NCBI GenBank assembly: GCA_008704415.1 | Contig: VXIS01000029.1 | Location: 62,001-126,000, forward strand | Origin: Sphaerosporella brunnea | Taxonomy: Eukaryota > Ascomycota > Pezizomycetes > Pezizales > Pyronemataceae | Direction: 5' to 3' | Length of the DNA stretch: 64,000 nucleotides | Shown here: in pieces, positions 10,244 through 22,864 of the stretch | Position numbering within the stretch: position 1 is the stretch's first letter | How the letters are laid out: each line of letters starts with the position of its first letter | Notes under the pieces: model-generated | Seen by the model: the letters and a program-made list of their open reading frames with translations, nothing else | Database searches by the model: none | What the model was told of the DNA's origin: nothing | Program-made: the position numbers and the translations under genes

Positions 10244-10883
10244 TTTTTTTTGTTTTAATCATAATGTATTCGGCCGCTTGCGGCCATGACATACAGGTAG
10301 AACAGAATCATCGCTACCCCTAGGCTCGGGGTCCTACTCTGGGGCCTGCTCCTCCGAAGGAAAGAAAATCAAGGAAATCGCAAAAAGTGTACAGAAAGGA
10401 CAGTGTTTCACCCCCTCTTCAACCCCGCACGTCCGGAGCCCGCTGCTCCCTCGCCTCCCCCTTCCCCTTCCTCTTCCTCTTCCCCTTCTCCTTTTCCTTC
10501 TTACTGCCCCCCTGGGGTTTGCGCGTTGTGCGTGGCTTGGTGTTGCTCGCTACTCCTCCTATGTAGAAGTTGAAGCACACGGCTCCGTCACCGGCCACTT
10601 GGGCCCAGGACGGGACGCTCTTCCCGGCTGACTGTGCCGCAGTGCGGCCCGAGGGCCGCCTGCGCTTCTTTCTCTCAACCTTCTTCCATCCCTCTTTCGC
10701 CTCAGCCTCATCGCGGGGGGTGGACAGGGCTGGTGCATCTCGCGTGTCAGGCGTTGGGCGCACCGGGACCAGTGCGTCGCTCGGCCCTGCATGCTTCGAA
10801 TGCATCAGGGAGGGGGGGGGAGAGATCTCACGTGCGTGCTTTGTCGGTTTCTGCGCCGGGCTAGGCGGCCCGGAGCGCTTACG
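10244..10883 (-). mobile_element. 5'-truncated LINE, 640 bp, with 10-bp target duplication
   Basis: TCTCGTAGAG occurs at 10234-10243 and again at 10884-10893, exactly around this insertion. The left side shows the reversed 3' tail (T-run, then TGTTTTAATCAT), so the element lies on the minus strand and has lost its 5' part. The last 45 bp or so, including the hairpin GGCCGC-TT-GCGGCC at 10272-10285, match the 3' end of the large LINE at 46032. The sequence beyond that does not. Confidence 0.85.
10419..10805 (-). pseudogene. C-terminal coding remnant inside the truncated LINE
   Basis: An open frame of 128 codons ends in a very Lys-rich tail. Its central segment SVPSWAQVAGDGAVCFNFYI is repeated nearly unchanged in the LINE fragment at 55.4 kb, which shows that it was once a coding region of a LINE family. 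I cannot assign a domain; it may be the end of a gag-like or accessory ORF. Confidence 0.5.
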
Positions 10884-10893
10884 TCTCGTAGAG

Positions 10894-13383
10894 TAGGTAC
10901 ATGTGAGAAGATTGTGTCAGGCCAGCCGTCCCACCGACCAACCGACCAACTGACCAGCTTTCTAAGCCAGCCAGTCCAGAAGAGAACAAAAATTAGTGCA
11001 TACCACCGACTCCATTTTCTCGGCAGACACGTTTTTGTGAAGTAGATAGTCTACCTCACGCTCCCTTTTCGCAGAACTCAGTCTATATCTGATATCGATC
11101 TTGCATCCCTTTCCCAAGACTGTCTCAAATGATGACGGGCACGGGCTGCAAGTGATACACCATGAGTTTGTTTGGCACTGCAACCGTGACATTGCACACC
11201 ACTTGTCACAATGGACAAACCTTATCAGCCGCTCGACCTGGACGCGATGCGATGACAGACCGCCAGTGCTGCTGGTTTCGAGTCCGTGCCTGCCACGCTT
11301 CTGATGGAACCGTGACTGCCGACCTGGGGGCTGCTCACAGCACATATCTAGAGTACATACCTTCTATGGAGTGAAATCCAGGCGAGGCAGCGACGAATGG
11401 TTGTGAATGGTGGGCCATTGGCAATCGGCGGACAGAGAGAATTGTGGTCTGTACATCAATTGAAATTGTTCTATTTGTGTGAGGTTTGTTATTAAAATAG
11501 TTTGTTAGTCAAGTACCTAGGTAGTTTGTTGGTTTGCTTGTCAATGGCTTTAGCCCAAACAGCCCGCCCCATCTTTTTTTTAACAGCCCAAGCAGCCCAA
11601 CTGCAGCCCGACGGGCACGGGTGGCGGCGCCAAAAACCAGTCATAGATACTTGAAAGTTCCGAGTTCCCATCGACAGGTTCTTCTGGCCCCTGCAATTAA
11701 GGTCGCAAGCATGGCATCAAAAATTGAATGGCAACAAGTCGTGGCGTTCGTGGTGGTGAATGAAGGTTTGAGGGACATCAGTGAAGTGAGCGAAAAAAAA
11801 ACGAGGCCGACCAGAAGCGCAATCTGTAGGCCCGCTGTATGCGCCGAATTTTAGCTCTGCTCGGCTGGCTGGCTAGTCGGCCAGTTGGCCGGCGGCCTGA
11901 GGGCCACCCGGGTGTTCGCTTGTCACCAGGGTGTTCGCTTGTCGGGGTAGAACATACATGATGAATGCCAATTCTGGCGACTCCGAGATCTCTACTGTAG
12001 ACGCCAAGTGAGGATTTACACGCAGCCGCGGCTAACAAAACCCGAGGATGGCCCAACGCAGCGAGAGCCTAACAAAGCTGTCAGACGTGATGACCCTCGA
12101 CGGCAGGAGCGGTCTCGTGCAACCTGACTGTAATCACCACTTGCTTTTCTCGGAGAATTTCTAATTTACAACTCGTCGTCTATTCGAGGCACCTCTATTT
12201 GGAGTCTGCCGGAATTAGGTCGCTTATTCGCCTGCTGCAGCTAACGTTGACATTGAATGTTGCGAGCAACTGCAGACTAGGCACATGCCTACTGAGGTAC
12301 GTTGTTTTCTCCTTGCATCGCTGCGTTGAGTCTTGTAATAGTAACGAATCCCCGCCGCGGATCCTTCTTTTCAATGCAGGTTGGCCGAACCTGATAAGTC
12401 TCCGTGGTACCTTGCATAGAAATCGTTCTTTGCCCAACCGCGAGTTGATCAAGAATATGTTGCCCAGCACATGACCGGTAGGTGTACGTGGAGAAAAGCC
12501 GAGCTCCACTGCCGGTCGTCAGCTAAAGGAATCGTCTTGAGCAGCCCGTCAAAAGACACAGTCTTGATATGGCTCATTCGCAGCTAAATTGGATTTGAAA
12601 GTTGTCACTCGATTGCACTTTGTGTCGGGTTTCGGTTTGATGGCGTCAATAGCTAGCAAGATCGTCAGGTGTGAAGTTACTGAGTGGGGTGGAGCCGTCG
12701 GGCTGTGCGTATGTAGTTGGGTTCCTTCCCCGGGATGGATGTGTCTGCAATATGTATGCAGACGTTGAAGTTGAGGTGCAGAGATGCATAGACGCGCTGG
12801 AATGTCTCTCCGCTGCGGATATGCAGGTGCTGCTGCAGATATGCAGCTAAGAATAGCGGCGCCCCCTTGCCGGGGTGGTGCAGGTCGAGCGGCGCTGATT
12901 GGGCTGGTATTAATAGCCGGCGCATACCGCCCTCACCTGGCTCGGCGGTTGGTTTCCTTTCTCTGCATATCGCCGTTATTTTTAGCTGATCGCCCCCCAA
13001 CACCCGCTGCTCGCTGGGCGGCGGGGTATGTGCCTGTCCTCGCTGCGTTCGTCGTCCACGCTTCCTGTCCTAGTCTCTTGAGTCCCGTTCTCGAGATCTC
13101 GTTTCTACTCCACCCCCCCCTCCCACCCCCCACACAAAAAACCAAATACCCCCCCCCCCCCCCAAAGCCGAGAGCTTGCACAGCCCCATCGTTGCGCGTC
13201 GAGTAGTCGCAGCAGCTTCGCGAACCGTGGATCCAATATTCGCCTGGCACTTGCTGCGGATGGCCAGATAAACGAATCGCGACCGATAATCGACGGACGA
13301 CTAATCAGGCGGTCAGCAGTGCTCCGCAGCACCCATCGTCGGAGAGTGCGCCAGCGGAGATCAGGGCGGCCAATATCTACATC
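10894..13383. other. Gene-poor stretch upstream of the 1199-aa protein gene
   Basis: No supported gene. Notable are GGCTGGCTGG/CAGCCC-rich patches at 11545-11610 and 11860-11900, like the inside of the hAT MITEs, and C-runs around 13110-13165. The last 300 bp probably contain the promoter and leader of the gene starting at 13384. Confidence 0.35.
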
Positions 13384-16300
13384 ATGTCCTCGCAGTACGC
13401 GTTCCAGCAGGCTGCTCCCCCGCCAACTTCGCGGCGGGGTTTATCTCCCGCGACTTCCATCTTCAGTCGCGCCAGAACCCGCTCGCCGCCGGCACCGCTC
13501 GCGACCGTCACGACCAGGTATAATCCCGCGCTATATAACGTAGCCTTGAATGCCGTGGGACCGCACTGCCTGAGAAGGACGAGTGCGAGCCCTATGAGGC
13601 GGGGCGAGGACGGCAGCGCTGGACGACCGTACAATCCTCAGGCTTATGGTCAACTGGCTGGGAACGGCGGCGCGTTTGTGCCCACATCACAAAACCCTGA
13701 AGAACGTAGGTGTAGATCTTTTATTTCACTTGGGTTCGTCCCTACATGCCGAGTTTATATTCGATATATACGTTCAACATACCACCTTGTGCCCACCTTT
13801 TACTATTAGTGTCTCAATGTCTCCTCAAATAACATATCCCAAATGCTGTAATCTTCATCTATTTCTTCAATCTCGAGTAAAACGCTGACGGCTAAGTCCC
13901 ACCGCCGCCATATTCTCCCCCACATTCAGCACGCTCTCAACAGCATAATATTTCTTCACCAATTCCGCGGCAAACTTCATGGGGCCAAAATCCGGTTGGC
14001 AGCACTCCAACTTCACCCCATAATGCAGGGCAACACACTCCTTCAACTGCAACAACTCAGCAGAGTTTCTCTCCATATCCAACTACATCCGCTTCAACGA
14101 CGCCCTTGTCCCCAAACAATAACGCTAACTGGTCTGCCTCAGCCCAGAGGCGAGAATATTCACCGCCATCGGCATCATATGCACCAAATGGGTCCGCATA
14201 TCTTGAAGGCGGGTCCCCTCCCAATGCCAATCGTAATCCTTCTGCACCACCACCACAGGCACGGGATTCTGCGGCGGGCCCGGGTGTCCCACCGCCGCCG
14301 CCTGGTCCACCGCCCGCGGCTAGTAGAAGCGCCTCCGTAAGTGCCCCCTTGCCACCTTCGTCGAATAGAAGCGAGAGCCTTACACGCGGCGCGATCCCTC
14401 CGCCGCCGCCTGGGCCTCCACCACGGTCAGAGAGCCTCACCAGGATTCAACAATTGATGCAGCGCCAGAGAAGTGTCAATGGGCCCTCAAATTCGAGGCT
14501 CGGCCTGAATGGCAGCAGACAGAATTCTCCAGCGCCCGAAGTCCCACCAGTCCCCGCGGTTCCCCCAGTGATCCCGCCAAAACGCAAAATGGAGCAGCAG
14601 GATGACAGCGGTAGACAGAGGGCCAGTCCACGTCACGAGGATGAACGAGAAAGGCAGAGGAAAGAGGATAGCAATCCTTGGAGAGGAGTGATGGATTCAC
14701 CTGGAAGAAAGGCCTCAGTAGGGTCACCAAGGCAAGGAATATTTGGTTCTCCAAGGGGTATTACACCAGCCAGAGGTATACCCTCGAATCATTCCTTATG
14801 TCTAGAAACTAATGGTCCACGAGTCGCCCCTCCGCAGTTGTCACCCCGAACGCTGGAGTTGATCCGGGAGCGTGATAGCGTAAACATGGATATGCTTATC
14901 GAGTCAACTGCGGAGCCAAGTCCTACGTTGACTGTATATCGCAACTCAGGGTCAGAGCCTCGCCCACAATCCGGGCTTCGTCCCGACTCTGGCTTTCAAC
15001 CGGGTCCGGAGCTCCAATCAGGCGCAGACTCGAGTTCTGGCGTTCGCAGGAAGCCTGTGAGCCCGTCACTCGTCACGCAAGATCTCGCAAGGGCTCCGCA
15101 ACTTCCTACACCCCCACCCCAGCAGTCGTCGCCCATATCACCCGATGAGATGGCTCTCCAGGACAGATATATGAATCTCCACGGTGAAGGGTCAAGCCGT
15201 GTTGGACCAAGCAAGAGGACCACTGGGAAAGAGCCAGAGGAACCGGAGGACTTCATGCACCAGACGAGGCGACGGTACAGAGATATGTTGCGGGCAGAAG
15301 GTGCCGCATTTGAGGATGCTGATAAACTTCGAATTTTCCTGCAGTTTATCGAGAAGGAGGCCAGGCTCCGGCAGTCCATGTATACCACAGCCAATCTGGA
15401 AGATCAGACGCGCTTGTGCAATCTACTTGTGGCATTGTCTCCGGAGGAGCACAAAAACTTGACACCTATATCACCCACAAGGCAGCGTGCCGGGGATGAC
15501 GGCGATGTGGATATGGAGGATCCAACTCCTGCACGTCCAGAGAGCCAGTGGTGGGGGCAGAACCTTACTGCCGCCTCTTTTCCATCTGCTATGATGGCCT
15601 ACGAGCAACGCGGGGCCGACGAGGAATCTTCCCGAGGTCGTGCCAGTTCGCGATGGTGGGAAACATCCAATGACGAAAGATCTTGCTCAATCTCAGAAAA
15701 CATGGCTATCCGTTCCGACGACGACAGCGTCTATGGTTCGGCATATCCGCGCCGGAGCAGGAAATTCAACAAGACTCCTCGCCAGAGCTTGAAGGAGATT
15801 GCCGAACGTGTGAATACTCCCAAAAGCTCGGCGGGGCAAAATCCGAACGATCCTGCAAGCTACATGAACTTGGCCGCATACCCACCAGACCGCAAGGGCT
15901 ATTCCCGCAGTAGATCACGAGCCCCTAGCCATTCGCGCCCAAGGACAAGGAAACGAAACGCCATCAAAACAAGTCTCGATATCGCACCACTACTGACACT
16001 GCTCCCAAGCTGGCCCAAGGAGTATCCCGCCATCAATAATTGCCACCCGCGTCTCGATGTCTTCCGCAACCTGGTGCGCACTCTCAACGACCTTACGCAG
16101 CTAAACGCCCTCAAAGTGCGCTTTGCCGAAAAGGCCGAGCTCAATAAGGACTCATTTGCGACCGAGTCCCAACGGCGCCGCGTCAGCCAGGCGGAGCGTA
16201 TTCAGGGCCTTTACTCCCGCGGCGATCTACACTACGACGAAATGGAGCGTCTCAACCTAGATTTCGAGCGCGAGGAATCGAAGATACAGCATGAAGCAGA

Positions 16301-17174
16301 GGAGGAGGAATTCAAAGCCTTCGACGCGGAAGTTGTGACCCCAACTCATCGGGACCTACACGAGCGGGTGTCAGCCGCCAGCGCGGCTTACGCAGATCTG
16401 CTCACCCTGATCAAAGCCCGGAACCCCATGGCCTCCGACGCGGACCAGCAACCGGAAATGCTGGAGTATCTCACCGCGCTCAAGTGGATCTTCGATGTGC
16501 GCGAAGCCCTGCACAAGAGCATCTTTGACCTCCTAGCCGAACGCAACGAGCGGTACAAATCCCTTATCCTAGGCCCTTTGCGCCACCTGCGCGATCAGAG
16601 CCGGTTCCAATCCACCGACACCTTCTTCCAACAAGACGCCGCCACGCGGCTAGCCGAATTCCACAAAGCCAAGATTACGCGGCACGAGCAGTTTATGGAC
16701 CTGGTAGAGCAGCAGGTCACACTAGGCGTCGAAGAGGCCAGAAGCAAGTTCTGGGAAATCGCTCCGTTGGTTATGGAGTGTCTTGAGAAGATACCGGATG
16801 ACCTCGAGAACGTCGTCCCAATTGTCCCCCCCGAGGAAAGCGTTGAGCATCCTGAGTGGGTTAAGCAGCCGATGCGCTACTTGGAGCGGAAGATCGCGGA
16901 GGCCGAGGGAGCGATGAAGGCGCTGGGCCTGGAGGAGGGTGAGGGATTGCTGTGTCTTTTGCATGGTGTCAAGACGGGACTTGCGAGGGCTAAGGCGGGC
17001 GCTGGATCTGGCAGCGATGGTGGGAGCGAGGAGAGACGCCTCACAGAGGATTTGAAGGAGAAGGTCGGCATGATTGAAGAGGAGTGGAGGGAAGGGCTGG
17101 GACGCATCTTGGAGAGGGTTAGAGAGGATGTAGAGCGGGAAATGGAACGATTGGAACCGGGGAGGACGGGATAG
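13384..17174 (+). CDS. Large proline/serine-rich protein with C-terminal coiled coil, function unknown
   Basis: Two exons are inferred, 13384-13705 and 13897-17174, giving 1199 aa; the 191-nt intron ends GCTGACGGCTAAG. The first two thirds are low-complexity, with polyproline blocks (PPPPPGPPP near residues 270 and 320), Ser/Arg-rich stretches and many predicted phosphorylation-type sites. A short conserved-looking helical segment, EPEDFMHQTRRRYRDMLRAE, lies near residue 565. From about residue 820 to the end the sequence is charged and helical with heptad character (for example RVSQAERIQGLYSRGDLHYD), ending in a Glu/Arg-rich coiled coil. I do not recognise a named domain. The polyproline N-terminus plus coiled coil suggests a scaffold or cytoskeleton-linked protein, which is only inference. 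A further intron in exon 1 (GTATAAT at about 13517) cannot be excluded. Confidence 0.75.
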
Positions 17175-18145
17175 GTGATTTTTTTGTTTCTGTGTTGTGT
17201 GTATGATATGGTGTATATATCGTCCGCTCGCTTTTGGGCACGCTCGTCGGATTTGGTTGTTGCGTTTTTTTTTTTCTTCTTCTTTTTCTTTTTTTTTATA
17301 CCCAGAAGTATTATTAACTCTTTTTTTTTTTTCACTTTTATTTTTATTTTTTTTATTTTTTATTTTGATTGGCTTCTGGATGTACTCGTACTACTTACTT
17401 CTTATTCTTCTTTCTTTCTTTGGAGCGAAAACGTGGGAGTTTGGGGGTTTTGGATTGGGATCGTCGAATGTGGTTGATTGAATAAAGAGTTGTGCTAGAT
17501 ATCTATCCTTTCTCTCTGTGTGCATCATGATGGTATATCACCCGGTTTCTAGCAATTCGTCTGGCCCCATATCCTTTTAACTGTAAACTTTGCTGGCCCT
17601 CAAAGTGGGCTGGAAAGACGGGCTGGCTGGCTGGGAAAACGGTGGCTCGTTTCCCAGCTCTATCGCGGGATCAACAGTCGCGCTCTTTGACAGCCTTTCG
17701 TGAGATTTGCCATATCTAGACCGTATCTCCCGTTGGCATCACCAACAACACAACAAGGCCGAGCTGCTAGGATACAATTCAGGTACGTGGGAATGCACAC
17801 CGTTGGCGGAACATCTCTACATTGCACACCATGGAGCTTTCGGTCTCTACCGCCGGTTGCGGCCAGCTGCCTACTCCGCTTCGAGCGTTGGCTCTGTGCC
17901 CTCTTCACTAAATCGTTCTGCACCTCCTTCACCCCCCCTCAGCAGGAAGATGCCGCCATCCCGTACTGTGGATGTCCTCAAGGACATTTCAATATCCCCC
18001 TCGTTTCTGCTGAGAATGCAACCACACCTCACGCCCCGGTTGCATGCATAGCATGGGCCTTACCCCTCCGTCGACGTTCAAGGTAAGGCACTCACTCATT
18101 TCTATATCCGCTCGAATACGGTTGCACTTATCGCTCCGGTTGCAG
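17175..18145. other. 3' flank of the large gene and unassigned DNA
   Basis: The first 300 bp are T-rich (runs at about 17266-17345). Possible splice signals (CAG|GTACGTG at about 17783 and AAG|GTAAGG at 18081) suggest an old gene here, but no consistent frame could be built. Confidence 0.3.
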
Positions 18146-18363
18146 TACACACTGACGCCGTTTCACCCTATCCACCACGAGCGGTTCCAGATCTTGAGCC
18201 CTTTCGTATCGTTAGCCCGATCATTTGTCCCCCACCTCCTAACGTCATGTTATCCCTGCGCAACGATACTGTGCGAGTACTGCAGGAGCAGTTCCAGTCA
18301 AAAGCCGCCCAACCGCTCGAAGAAAACATGGTTTCAACCACTGCTATGAAACGAAAAGTACAT
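18146..18363 (+). pseudogene. Orphan coding-like exon
   Basis: After an acceptor GTTGCAG an open frame of about 72 codons runs to TGA at 18361-18363. It has ordinary amino-acid use, including the segment NVMLSLRNDTVRVLQEQFQS. A matching donor AAG|GTAAGG ends the stretch before 18081, but the frame upstream is broken by a stop. No family recognised; a decayed gene or transposon exon is likely. Confidence 0.3.
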
Positions 18364-18494
18364 AAAAGATGTTCGTGATATAAAATAACAACTAGGGTGG
18401 GAGACTCACTAGATAGTGGTTTTCTATAATATTGCAGATCCTGATAAGTTTATCAGCGCCGATTGAACTCAGCCACTCGCAGTGGCAGGGCTTC

Positions 18495-18597
18495 ACCGGA
18501 GGTCACTCGAAGCCCTGGAAGCCAGGCTGTGGGCTGCGCCGTTTGGGCTGATGCAACAAGCCTGCCCGGCTGTTTTGGCTGGCTACTGAGAACACTG
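18495..18597. repeat. Solo end of a hAT-type MITE
   Basis: GGCTGGCTACTGAGAACACTG at the right border resembles the right ends of the hAT MITEs at 8054 and 60629. The GGCTG-rich inside is similar as well. No matching left end or target duplication was found, so this is a relic. Confidence 0.45.
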
Positions 18598-18964
18598 CTC
18601 ACATATTTGTCGAGATGCCACCCGGTGATCGACTGCGATGTCTCCCTTCTCTCTCTGAGTACTCCAACTCATACTCTCACCAACACCACTGCTCACCGCC
18701 AACTACAACCGCCACCGCTACTTCCAGTTCTGCCACCCGGCACCCGCTGATATGGATAACGACGCGCCTATTGCAGGTCAGGTCGACAATACCAGTTATT
18801 CAGGGTTTCTCTGTTCAGGTTGGAAAGTCCAGATGCGAGCTCTCAGAGGTTCACAGGCTGAAAGACACCACCAGCAATCCTGTGGGCTCACCTGACAGTG
18901 AGACAGAACCCGAGGGTTCGAACGCATCTGCTTTGGCTGTCTGCGAGCCCACCTTTGACCCAGG

Positions 18965-19118
18965 GCCCCTAAAGGACGACCTTCAAAGAAAATGAAGCGT
19001 CAGGGTGAACTCGAAAAGACTTAATAAGGACTCAGAAGCGTTAAGGGCGCCAGTTCGCTGCTCCACCTGTGGCGCAATTGGCCACTATGCGAGTTCTTGC
19101 ACGGGCCGGCGTCCGTAA
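18965..19118 (+). pseudogene. Decayed transposase-like C-terminus: AT-hook-like motif and CCHC zinc knuckle
   Basis: One frame reads PKGRPSKKMKRQGELEKT before two stops. The overlapping next frame reads on through RAPVRCSTCGAIGHYASSC and ends at TAA 19116-19118. The latter is a perfect C-x2-C-x4-H-x4-C zinc knuckle. A basic GRPSKK-type motif followed by a knuckle at the very C-terminus is common in fungal MULE-type transposases and in gag-like proteins. The frameshift between the two parts marks a relic. Confidence 0.4.
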
Positions 19119-21054
19119 CCACCTGTGAACGCGCCCCCATATCTGGCCTAAGCAGGTAGAGTAGAATTAAATGCATTACTTCTCACCCGGTGGCATCTCG
19201 ACAAATATGCGAGGACCGGTGGCATCTCGACAAATACGGTCCAAAATGGGCCGCGTGGAAACAAGTAACCGAAAATGATTTCATCATGGCAATGCTGTCA
19301 CAGTGCTATGGGAACAATTTTTTTCCTATTGGTTGTCAATTACCTATGTTTCCCACGTTCGTGATCCCGTTCGTTGCTCATCCGTTTTTTGAAAGCCTAT
19401 TGAAAAAACCCCCCATAAAACGGTTGTGAGAAATCAACGCTGTCGGTGTCAAGTTCATCCACAGCCTTGAAGCCCATGACGTCCAAAAACACAGACTCTA
19501 AGTGCGGCCTTTCTCTGTGAGCAGCCCGCGGCATGATGTATACTAGGTATACAAAGGGCGAAGCTCTCCCACTACTCCAGATAGGTGAACAACCAATCAA
19601 GACAAAACGTTTCGCGCCACAGAAACCCGCGCCATCCAACAAAAAGCCCCCATCCAAGAATCAAAGTTGTATTTAAAAAGTGTTTTTGGGTGGGATCGAC
19701 GGAGCATTTTGTTTAAAAGGTAACTAACTACCCTAGCTAGGAAGCGGCGGTGACAGGTGGGAAGGAGTGGCGATAATTGCCTGAGCAGAGCAGCAGCTTG
19801 AGCGGGCGTTGCAACAGGCAAAACAAACAAAACCAAAAAAAAAAAAAAAGTTCGGAAGCCGTTGCGCCTGATATATGGTTGGTTGGTTAGCAGACAAAGT
19901 TCCAGAAAAGTCACGGAACTTTAATTTAAAAAAAAAAAAAAAAAAAAAGGTACGACGATGATCTTCGTAAATATAGACGCTGAGTGGTGGTGAAGGGTTT
20001 TAAATTGAGGCCCAGGCTGATGACCACCTGTCAACCTGTAGGAAACTGAACTGGGGAGAGCCAGCGCTTTTTCACGCTCAAGGCCGATGGGCGAGTTTGG
20101 AGGAAGCTCTGGGGTCTTGAGAGGTAAAGCGAAAGCGAAAGCTTGGGGAGAGTGTGAGGTATTCTTCTCTTGATTCAGCGACTCTGCCCAGCTCAGCTCA
20201 GTATCTCGCTACAACGACGACGTCCTTGCCTGCTGTGCCGGAGGAGTTGGGGGGGTTTCAGCGGTAGTGGCGGCCTTGCCCGAACTTCTTTTTTTTTTTT
20301 TTACAAAACCTGCCTAAAGGGTGAATCTGGTGCTCATCATCACAGTTACCCAACGACGCCAATCAGAGGTTTGTTTGTTTGTTTTTTTTTCCGCGCCTCC
20401 GTTTCCGGCGATCGAATTCGAACTTGACAGGGGGGTCGAACGGAGGTTAGTTATTGACAACCAAGTAGGTACTTAGGGCGCCCCCCCACCCCCTCAGTAG
20501 GTATGGCGCGAAACAACCCAACTGTTTTCTCTGGCCAATCCAGGGAAAAATATGGGCGAAGATCCCCCTGATCGAGTAGGTACGACTACTGTCTTCGGCA
20601 ACGGCAAGTCTTTCGATTGGCCTCCCCCCCCCCGAAGTATACCGCCAAGCGCCGCCCGCGTCTCTTGGCGTACTCTTGGCGCGCTTACGACCGCCCGATC
20701 TGGCCTGCAAGTTCAATTGCGCGCCCCTGCCAAGGCCTTTCGTAGTTACATGTTTGTGTTTTTGTTTTTTTTGTTTTTTTTCCCGGCGTGGATTGATTTA
20801 TTACGTATTTATCTCGGGTTGGGACTGATGATGGTCATGGTGGGAATGAGAAGGGTTTTTTTAACGCGTAGATAACGGTACGGATGTGGCCAATTCCACC
20901 CCACCCAGTGGGGCACCAACGCAAAGGTATTCCGCAAGAAAAAAATATGAATGGAAAAGGATCCCAAAAGGAAAACCAAAAACCCAAGAATCAAAGCCGG
21001 CGGTCTATCTGACGAAACTCGTACAAAAAAAACCCCAAAACCCAAAACCAAGTC
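19119..21054. other. Gene-poor, homopolymer-rich DNA
   Basis: No supported gene. Contains poly-A runs (about 19838-19850, 19928-19948) and T-runs (20288-20302, 20763-20780), and a patch near 19690-19760 that resembles 25000-25065. Confidence 0.35.
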
Positions 21055-22141
21055 CTACTTCTTCTCTCCCAACTCCACATCTCGCTCCACCGACAAAGGC
21101 ACAGCCTGATATCCACTGCGTTCAATCTCCTTCTCCTCTCTGAGTCTGTCTTTGCCGATGCCGTAGAGCGCGCTGCCGCCCAGGATGCACATCATACTCC
21201 ACACCCTGCCGGCAGTGACGCTCTCGCGCAGTATGACGACCGCCAGGCCACTCTGCGCGACGCCTCTGGCGGCGGTAACAATCATGTGTGTGGTTGGGCT
21301 GGTGACAGAGATCTGCAGGAACGTAGCCAGCGTCAACAAGAAGGACGCCAGGCCAGTCAACACCGCAGTTCTGATGAACTGCGAAAAGACCTCCGGGGAA
21401 GTAACCGCGAGGGTGTTCAGTTCCCCAGAGAGGAACAGCAGCGGGACATACAGTCCCAGCTGCATAAACGACGACATCCACACCAGCTGCCACATGCCCT
21501 CGTCTCCCTTTCCCAGAAACTTTTTGACCACGACGCTCTCTACAGCGGTCGTGAACGAGCTGCCAACCCCCAGCGCCATCCCCTTGTAGCTCGTTAACAT
21601 CTTCTGTAGATCCGTCACCATCCCCGTTGCGAAGCCGAGCATGATGATTCCGCAGCCGGCGAGGGAGAGCGGGGGGTTCGTGGGGCGCGGCCGCAGGATC
21701 AGGTACGAGAGCAGGAGGGTAAACGGCAGGAGCAATCCGCGCGCAATCTGATAAAACGAGGCGTTCACAGACGCCAGACAAAAGGTCTTTGCGAGAATTC
21801 CAATAAGCCGTGCGCAGCAGAGGGGGAAAATTGCTTTCCAGGCCTGGAACATAGCGTTTATCAGCGATTATATGTCCATATTTCCCCTCCCCCGCGAGAA
21901 TAATCCCCACCGATGCTGGCCGCCGGAAGCGAATCCATCCTAATGATCGCCCGATAAGACTCAATAGAAGAACTTGGACGCTGGTCTGCAGTGCGAGAAG
22001 GGAAATGGGGAGCTCAACGCCGTTCAGCGCCGACTTCGAGATCAGGGTCACGCTGATGGCGCATGTTGAATGGAATAATACTGTGGCCGTGACTTTTAGG
22101 CGGCTAGGCGGTAAGGCCGGCGGGTCCTGTTGTTTTGACAT
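21055..22141 (-). CDS. Nucleotide-sugar/triose-phosphate transporter family membrane protein (SLC35C-like)
   Basis: Two exons, 22141-21911 and 21843-21055, give 339 aa; the intron is 67 nt. The protein is almost entirely hydrophobic helices, about ten membrane segments with both ends probably cytosolic, and ends in a charged tail. Family landmarks are FYQIARGLLLPFTLLLSYLI in the middle and SPTTHMIVTAARGVAQSGLA near the C-terminus, followed by ILGGSALYG. These correspond to the conserved helices of the TPT branch of the drug/metabolite transporter superfamily and are closest to GDP-fucose-type SLC35C1 proteins. It should carry a nucleotide sugar into the Golgi or ER lumen; the substrate cannot be read from sequence. 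It is divergent to the pyruvyl transferase gene, which could use the same lumen. Confidence 0.8.
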
Positions 22142-22864
22142 TATGTGAATAGCAGTTTTTTGGCTGATATAAAAGAGTGACGATGGGTGGGACAAGTGCA
22201 GTGCAGCTGGTGGTGAAGACCGATCGAGAGGTGGGTCTCGGAGCGGGAAGTCTCTTACAGCTCGCAGGTGCCCTGGCTGGGTGCGAGTTTCACACACATA
22301 TGCTGCGTGGGCTGCGACACAAACTTGGGCTCGGCTCGGTTGGCGCCGATTTACACGCTATGCAACAGGTACCTGGCACTGGCAGTAAGTACTCACTTAG
22401 AAGTGCTCTGCGCTTGGACTTGTTTCTATTACTATCTTAGAAAGAAAGGAAAGAGATCATCTTCTTCCCACGGTTTCCCCCTTTTCCCACCGCCGCTGAC
22501 GGACCGGGACATGCTGGATGATTGTGCCCAGTGCAATCCTGTCTCGTTGCTCTTGGCAGCATGGGGCGCAGACATACTCTGCGCAAGGCTTTTTCGACAG
22601 CTTCATGTCATGTAGTACCCAGTTCACTTGGCATTCGTTAGTTTTAATCTGTGGACCGAATCCCCTTTTACCCCAGGCACTTCGCCGTCCGTGTTCTTTC
22701 TTTCTTCTTGCTCTGGGACGGCCGAAAACACTCTGCTTCCCTTTCCTTCGACACTCCACACGCACGCGCCCCCCCCCCCCCGCCCGTCGAATCCTCCCCC
22801 CACTGTCTGCCCCTCGTGCTTTGCTGAACAGACCCGGCCTGATATATACACACATTCGTTAACA
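22142..22864. promoter_or_regulatory. Shared divergent promoter region
   Basis: The 723 bp between the start codons of the transporter (minus) and the pyruvyl transferase (plus) must hold both promoters. A pyrimidine-rich stretch and C-run precede the plus-strand start at 22770-22800. TATATACA at 22846-22853 is too close to the ATG to be certain as a TATA box. Confidence 0.4.

Noticed and set aside
10962..11345. 127-codon minus-strand open frame
   Set aside because: No recognised motif and no flanking gene structure; left as unassigned.
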